DNA from: a virus
Virus record (IMG/VR): IMGVR_UViG_3300010885_056891
Location: 1 to 49,749 of that record
Reading direction: 5' to 3' (one strand)
Length of the DNA: 49,749 nucleotides
This document shows positions 45,800-49,749 of this stretch, piece after piece; within the stretch, counting starts at the first letter, position 1; the number at the start of each line of letters is the position of its first letter. The notes beneath the pieces were generated by a model. The model searched no databases. It was given only the letters and a program-made list of their open reading frames with translations, and was not told where the DNA came from. A program made the position numbers and the translations under genes.

Positions 45800-45839
45800 T
45801 TTGCCTCACTTTGTTTATTTTTAACTATCAATATAGTAA

Positions 45840-46544
45840 TTATGTGTTCGGTGTTTTTAACTTTAATAAACCTGAATTTGATGGTCCAATTTTCTCACCT
45901 TTTTCATTTAAACCAGTTTTAATCCCCTTCATCCAAGTCCAAGGTTCTTCTTTGTTTTTCTTCATTTTAGCGTCACCGTAAGCTTGTCTAGCGACCATTA
46001 AAGATGGTTTATCCCAAATGTTATCAACATTAAATTCAACAGATTCAAGAAGATCACTTTTAAAGATATTAAAAAACATAAATGGCATACCGGCTGGGAA
46101 TGTAACTGGTTCGCCAATTTTAGTTATAATCCAATTCATTTGAAATTCGTCAGGCCACCAGCTAGAAGGTATCACGGCCGAAAGTGGTGATGCCCCATCT
46201 ACTAAGTAATTTGGCGATCCACCAATCCATGTTTCATAACCATCTTCTGTGCCAAAAGCCCAACCAACAGAAAAAGAAACCATGCCTATAATTCCGCCAT
46301 AGGCTAAATTTCTTCCCATATAACTATCACCACTTAGTATTTTCACATTGTTGTTGCCGCCATCCCATTGTACAACTACATCCTGGGGCAGAATCAGTTC
46401 CCACCCGTGTACGTTGGCCGTGGTAACTGGAAGGCATTGATAAGCATGCTTTTTATAGGTATTGTCCATCCAGTCTCTCTTGAGCCTAGATTGGACTATT
46501 TCAGGTGGATTTTGATGTGTTTTAGTTAAGGTAACTTTAGTCAT
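45840..46544 (-). CDS. DUF6065-like protein (234 aa)
   Basis: The 234-residue protein has a clear globular character. Distinctive features are KRDWMDNTYKKHAYQCLPVT, then NVHGWELILPQDVVVQWDGG, a Gly-rich middle (NLAYGGIIGMVSFSVGWAFG), and FPAGMPFMFFNIFKSDLL. From memory this is the pattern of DUF6065, a family of unknown function seen in aquatic phages and bacteria beside 2OG oxygenases. The conserved aromatic, His and Asp residues suggest an enzyme or ligand-binding protein. It lies between the small gene cluster and a 2OG oxygenase gene. The family name should be checked by profile search. Confidence 0.6.
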   Translation of the reverse strand: MTKVTLTKTHQNPPEIVQSRLKRDWMDNTYKKHAYQCLPVTTANVHGWELILPQDVVVQWDGGNNNVKILSGDSYMGRNLAYGGIIGMVSFSVGWAFGTEDGYETWIGGSPNYLVDGASPLSAVIPSSWWPDEFQMNWIITKIGEPVTFPAGMPFMFFNIFKSDLLESVEFNVDNIWDKPSLMVARQAYGDAKMKKNKEEPWTWMKGIKTGLNEKGEKIGPSNSGLLKLKTPNT

Positions 46545-46563
46545 AAATTTTGTTGATTATAAT

Positions 46564-47268
46564 TTAAGCGCTTGCCTTGGACAATACTGTTTTTTGCGAA
46601 TCGCTCAACTGCGAACCTGGAGCAACAGTTGTTTTGTGATTATTGTCATTGTAATCAAACATAGTTACCGCAGAATATTTAATGCCTGACTTCACTGGCA
46701 TCGAAGCATGCGCATAAATATAAGTAGATGGGAACATAACAATGTCTCCAGCTTCTGGCTTTAGAGTTATGTTTAGATAAGGGAAATATAACTCCCCACC
46801 TTCATAGTCATCATTTAAGTAAATAACTGAAGACACTGTGCACGTGTATGAAAAGCCATGGTCTGTATGAACGGCAAAGTGTTGACCCTCTCCATAGCGA
46901 ACAAAATTAATTGCTTCCATGTATTCCATCTTAAAATTATATAAAGATTCATAATGAGTTAAACATACTTTGAGATGGCTTTCTACATCTTCGTAACATT
47001 TTCTAACTTCCTCAAATTCTGGCTTTAGATACTTCCAGTGATCTGGGCTCATTTTTAAGTCTACACAATCTCTATAGTCTGGCATTTTTTGATTATAACC
47101 AACCATTGCTTCTGACCACTTAAATAATTCGTGTTCACTTTTTCCAATAGTGGCTTCCAATCTTTCTGGTATATTTAATTCTCTTGGTATCGCATTTCTG
47201 TACAAATAAATGCCGAACTTAGCATTGTCTTGTGGATTTGTACATGCTCCTACGTGAAAAAATTCCAT
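46564..47268 (-). CDS. 2OG-Fe(II) oxygenase, prolyl-4-hydroxylase-like (234 aa)
   Basis: The ATG follows AAGGA. The triad is FAVHTDHGFS near residue 132 (His, Asp) and IYAHASMPVKSG near 186 (distal His), with a Lys at the 2OG-binding position (GIKYSAVTMF). The signature SVIYLNDDYEGGELYFP and LKPEAGDIVMFPSTYIYA is highly typical of prolyl-4-hydroxylase-type enzymes of phages and bacteria. It is divergently transcribed from the plus-strand oxygenase at 47341 across a 72-base gap. A possible target is the proline-rich fibre encoded at 48670-49413. Confidence 0.85.
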   Translation of the reverse strand: MEFFHVGACTNPQDNAKFGIYLYRNAIPRELNIPERLEATIGKSEHELFKWSEAMVGYNQKMPDYRDCVDLKMSPDHWKYLKPEFEEVRKCYEDVESHLKVCLTHYESLYNFKMEYMEAINFVRYGEGQHFAVHTDHGFSYTCTVSSVIYLNDDYEGGELYFPYLNITLKPEAGDIVMFPSTYIYAHASMPVKSGIKYSAVTMFDYNDNNHKTTVAPGSQLSDSQKTVLSKASA

Positions 47269-47302
47269 TTTCTTTCCTTCTATAGATTGATTGTTTTATT
47301 GA

Positions 47303-47311
47303 TGATATACT
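47303..47311 (+). promoter_or_regulatory. Extended -10 promoter for the lone plus-strand gene
   Basis: TGATATACT gives a TGn extension plus TATACT, five of six consensus bases. It lies 30 bases upstream of the GTG start at 47341 and in the gap between divergent genes. No strong -35 box is visible, as is common for extended -10 promoters. Confidence 0.4.
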
Positions 47312-47340
47312 ATATCACACAACAAAGCCAAGGAGCAACT

Positions 47341-47979
47341 GTGGATTTTGAACAAGATGGAAAATCTTTAATAGAACCTGGCTATTTTGGTTCCTCAAAA
47401 GAAAATATTATTATTATAGATAATTTTGTTGAATTGCAAGATTTAAAAAAGATACAAGAATTTTTGCCATTAATAAATGAATGGATGGATGCTGGAGAGA
47501 ATACTTATTCTGAAGATGGCACATGCACCTATGATGCTTCATATTGGCAAAATAGGCAGTGTAGCTATGATATTCTTTCTAGAATTAATTTAGATGTTTA
47601 CAACTTGATAGACAAATATATATTAAAAATGAAATATCTTTTAGAAGATACATTCAAAGTTGAAGTATCCGTTAGGCCACCAGTTATCATCAGATGGTTT
47701 CCTGGCCTAGAACAACAGCCGCACGCTGACAAGCAATTAAACGATGGCTCGCCAAACCCTTTCCCCACATATGATTTGAATTCATTAATTTACTACAATG
47801 ATGATTTTGAAGGTGGGGAATTATACTATCCACAACATAACATAGAAGTGAAACCTAAGCCAGGCTTAGCCGTTGCGCACCCTGGTGATATCTACTATCT
47901 CCACGGCGTTAAAAAAGTTATAAGCGGGGAAAGATTTACTACCCCATCTTTTTATTCTATAACAAAATTATTAAAGTAA
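47341..47979 (+). CDS. 2OG-Fe(II) oxygenase, prolyl-4-hydroxylase-like (212 aa), only plus-strand gene
   Basis: GTG 47341 is preceded by AAGGAG at 5-base spacing; upstream in-frame ATGs would add a hydrophobic, non-conserved extension without a ribosome binding site. The triad is QPHADKQLND near residue 128 and YYLHGVKKVISGERF near 187, the Arg being the 2OG ligand. SLIYYNDDFEGGELYYP is shared with the enzyme at 46564-47268, so the two are paralogues in divergent orientation. It is the only gene on this strand in the window, and its end overlaps the opposing TLC-like gene by 9 bases. It may be a separately acquired cargo gene. Confidence 0.85.
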   Translation: MDFEQDGKSLIEPGYFGSSKENIIIIDNFVELQDLKKIQEFLPLINEWMDAGENTYSEDGTCTYDASYWQNRQCSYDILSRINLDVYNLIDKYILKMKYLLEDTFKVEVSVRPPVIIRWFPGLEQQPHADKQLNDGSPNPFPTYDLNSLIYYNDDFEGGELYYPQHNIEVKPKPGLAVAHPGDIYYLHGVKKVISGERFTTPSFYSITKLLK

Positions 47980-48654
47980 AGCTTTACCAGGTTTTTCCTG
48001 AAATAAGTGTCTTAATTGTTTTGCATCAGCTATGAACAATGGTGTTGTTGCTATTAAATAAAATATGCCCCAAATACTGTATTGCCAGTTAAATATTAAA
48101 TATATTATATAACCAACCATTGTAAACAGATAATCATACTTAGATATATGTAGTAGCCAATCAACTTTGTAGTATGGTTTAAGTGCAAAATATAGATTTA
48201 CCGGAAAAGTTGCGGTAACAATAAACAAAAAGAACAAAGCTAATTGACCGATATTACTTTGATTAAAATCAACACACATCGCAAGAAGAACTAAAAAAAT
48301 TATTGAATAATGATGTTGTACTACTGATTTAGTTAAATATTTTTTTACCTTAATTAAACACATAAGGTCTACCGCCATATAGGCCATAGCTATTGATCGT
48401 ATTGGGATATTTGGATAATGGCCATTTGCTATATCAGTTATATAATAATATAACAATATTACAAATGTCACAAAGCAGCTTGCTGACTTAATTAGATTGG
48501 AACAGCTGAATGGTTCCTTAGGATGGATTTTCCCATCGACTCTAAATATAGATAAAACTCTTTGAGAGTTATATAATGAATTTACCAATAGGCCAGTAGC
48601 AAAGAAATATAATACTGGAGTAACATTAGCTATTATAAATGGATTTGTAAACAT
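47971..48654 (-). CDS. Multi-pass membrane protein, TLC-like (227 aa)
   Basis: The 227-residue protein has about six to seven hydrophobic segments, the first at residues 8-25 (ANVTPVLYFFATGLLVNS). The central part has RSIAMAYMAVDLMCLIKVKK followed by VVQHHYSIIFLVLL, with an 'aY...Dl' segment and a following HH pair. That is the arrangement of the TLC (TRAM-LAG1-CLN8) domain, mainly known from eukaryotic ceramide synthases and relatives. Phage homologues are seen in some aquatic viral genomes. The role in infection is unknown; a membrane-lipid or envelope effect is a guess. Confidence 0.6.
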   Translation of the reverse strand: MFTNPFIIANVTPVLYFFATGLLVNSLYNSQRVLSIFRVDGKIHPKEPFSCSNLIKSASCFVTFVILLYYYITDIANGHYPNIPIRSIAMAYMAVDLMCLIKVKKYLTKSVVQHHYSIIFLVLLAMCVDFNQSNIGQLALFFLFIVTATFPVNLYFALKPYYKVDWLLHISKYDYLFTMVGYIIYLIFNWQYSIWGIFYLIATTPLFIADAKQLRHLFQEKPGKALL

Positions 48655-48669
48655 TATTAATAACTTTTA

Positions 48670-49413
48670 TTAGTTTTTATTTTTCTTTAATTCCTTGACT
48701 TCAGATGATAATTCTTGAATAGCCTTAACCATTACTGGAATTAGTCTATGGTACGCGGCGTATATTGTTTCTTCATCTCTACGATCAGTTAAGCCAAATA
48801 CCTCATGTGCGTTAAACATGTCCTCTACCTTGGCTAGCTCTTGAGCTATGAATCCAATATCTTTTTTACCTTGATTGTCTCCGTCTCTTTCATTCCATTC
48901 AAAAGAAACAGGGCGTAACTCTTCGACCACATTAAGTCCAAATCCAAGATCTTCTATTTCAACCTTATCTCTCACATCAGACTTAAATGCTGGCGGGAAG
49001 TAAGGTGGGAAGAACGGTGGGAAGAAAGGAGGGAAATAAGGTGGGAAATAAGGAGGGAAAAACGGTGGAAAGAAAGGTGGGAAGTAAGGTGGGAAAAACG
49101 GTGGGAAGAACGGTGGGAAATAAGGAGGGAAAAACGGTGGAAAGAATGGTGGGAAATACGGCGGGAAATACGGCGGGAAAAAAGGACTAAACGTGTTGTA
49201 GGTTACAGTGTTTCCAAGTAGCGTAACAGTTGTGTCAGTTAAAGCGTCTTTTAATTTACCGTCATCTGCTGGGACAGTAGTATTTGTCTTTGATTCAGAA
49301 GGAACAAAGCCAGCTGAGGTAATCGCTGCAGCAACCGTTGTATTGGCGGCGCCAACGGCAGCTGTTGGTTTAGGAGCTTTTCTATTCTGCTTTTTACCAA
49401 CATTATCGGCCAT
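48670..49413 (-). CDS. Fibre protein with aromatic-proline repeats and S74-type C-terminal chaperone (247 aa)
   Basis: The 247-residue protein has three parts. Residues 1-75 are Ala/Thr-rich, low complexity. Residues 78-142 are 16 tandem FPPX units, X being Tyr or Phe (Ala in the last). The C-terminal 100 residues match the intramolecular chaperone/peptidase S74 domain: KSDVRDKVEIEDLGFGLNVV, ELRPVSFEWNERD, KKDIGFIAQELAKVEDMF, YHRLIPVMVKAIQELSSEV. In this family the domain trimerises fibres or spikes and cleaves itself off at a Ser-Asp near its start, here the SD of KSDVRDK. It is unusually short for a fibre, so it may attach to the fibre encoded upstream. Confidence 0.8.
   Translation of the reverse strand: MADNVGKKQNRKAPKPTAAVGAANTTVAAAITSAGFVPSESKTNTTVPADDGKLKDALTDTTVTLLGNTVTYNTFSPFFPPYFPPYFPPFFPPFFPPYFPPFFPPFFPPYFPPFFPPFFPPYFPPYFPPFFPPFFPPYFPPAFKSDVRDKVEIEDLGFGLNVVEELRPVSFEWNERDGDNQGKKDIGFIAQELAKVEDMFNAHEVFGLTDRRDEETIYAAYHRLIPVMVKAIQELSSEVKELKKNKN
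48988..49179 (-). repeat. Tandem 12-base repeat encoding 16 FPPX units
   Basis: Sixteen contiguous 12-base units encode Phe-Pro-Pro-X. In protein order X is Y Y F F Y F F Y F F Y Y F F Y A, so the units themselves show a partly periodic FF-Y higher-order pattern. Units differ mainly at third codon positions, indicating expansion followed by drift or selection for protein sequence. Tandem repeats of this kind are prone to length change by slipped replication. Confidence 0.85.
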
Positions 49414-49414
49414 A

Positions 49415-49749
49415 TTATGCTACCATATCTCCTAAAGCAACCCATGTATCAGTTGCACGTTTAATAAGTGTAGCAGATGACCAGGTTGTACGCAACTTAA
49501 GTCCAGGAGTACCGTTTACTGTAACTCCAGCACCGGCTGTTATTGTACACTGGCCAGCTCCGGTTTGAAGAACGGTGAGAGTAGAACCAACAGGAAATGC
49601 TACTGAAGAGTTAGGTGGAACTGTTAAAGTATTAGCTGAAGCATTGCTTATTTCAACTAATTTATTCTTATCAGTTAATACAAGTGTGTAAGAAGCCGTT
49701 TGAGCATTTAGTATAGTATCAGCTATTTTACCTTGATCAATTGCAGCAG
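49415..49749 (-). CDS. C-terminus of a tail-fibre-like structural protein (partial, at least 111 aa)
   Basis: The frame is open from the right edge of the window to TAA at 49417-49415, 1 base before the next ATG. The visible sequence begins with AAIDQGKIADTILNAQTASY and continues through LVEISNASANTLTVPPNSS, GSTLTVLQTGAGQCTITAGA, GLKLRTTWSSATLIKRATD and ends in TWVALGDMVA. This beta-rich ending is a common C-terminal module of structural and fibre proteins in aquatic phages (from general recollection). The start lies outside the window. Confidence 0.75.
   Translation of the reverse strand, partial: AAIDQGKIADTILNAQTASYTLVLTDKNKLVEISNASANTLTVPPNSSVAFPVGSTLTVLQTGAGQCTITAGAGVTVNGTPGLKLRTTWSSATLIKRATDTWVALGDMVA

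Noticed and set aside
47230-47340. Upstream ATG starts of the plus-strand oxygenase
   Set aside because: They would add a hydrophobic, promoter-overlapping extension, whereas GTG 47341 has an AAGGAG site and starts at the conserved region.
48988-49179. Possible CRISPR array or structural DNA repeat
   Set aside because: The units are 12 bases with no spacers and are explained by FPPX codons in a convincing gene.
1-49749. tRNA genes, integrase, attachment sites or insertion sequences
   Set aside because: I saw no cloverleaf-like sequence, recombinase motifs or terminal repeats. The absence of a tRNA gene here does not exclude one elsewhere in the genome.

Overview
The window is part of the virion-structure region of an AT-rich tailed phage with a contractile (myovirus-type) tail. 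The evidence is two sheath-like proteins, three tail-tube-like paralogues, two tail-chaperone-like proteins, two giant tape-measure-type proteins, and a baseplate set (gp25-like, J-like, OB-fold spike and gpD-like hub). Every gene but one is on the minus strand, tightly packed and often overlapping, and most have clear Shine-Dalgarno sites. The host cannot be named from the sequence. Low GC, several 2OG-Fe(II) oxygenases, an S74 fibre chaperone and a TLC-like membrane protein resemble aquatic metagenome phages, but that is inference.

Layout, read with transcription from right to left: the C-terminus of a fibre-like protein (49749-49415); a fibre protein with 16 FPPX repeats and an S74-type C-terminal chaperone (49413-48670); a TLC-like membrane protein (48654-47971); one opposing 2OG oxygenase on the plus strand (47341-47979); a second 2OG oxygenase, a DUF6065-like protein and several small proteins (47268-44838); a methyltransferase-like protein and four more 2OG oxygenases (44845-40856); connector or neck proteins and a large sheath-like protein (40843-37338); a terminator-like protein and the sheath (37336-35192); three tube paralogues (35169-32719); two chaperones, then the tape-measure proteins of 2187 and 1635 aa (32648-20028); and the baseplate from 20018 to the left edge, including a 3,794-residue hub.

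The most striking observation concerns the codon CGG. I decoded about 16,000 codons and, scanning by eye, found CGG in frame at only three places (2014, 7827 and 19142). At each of the three, the open reading frame continues only if the ribosome moves +1, and each site has the same context, CGG followed by A, so that the new frame begins with GGA. The other three CGN arginine codons are used normally. All three sites lie near the N-terminus of baseplate proteins. This suggests that CGG is unassigned or very poorly decoded in this system and is used as a programmed +1 frameshift signal, or that CGGA is read as a four-base codon. Independent assembly errors would not be expected to fall on the only three CGG codons present.

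Other points of interest are the hydrophobic segment and staphylococcal-nuclease-like motif in the hub C-terminus, a metallophosphoesterase inside the baseplate operon, six 2OG oxygenases close to a proline-rich fibre repeat (possible prolyl hydroxylation of a virion fibre), and duplication of tube, sheath and chaperone genes.
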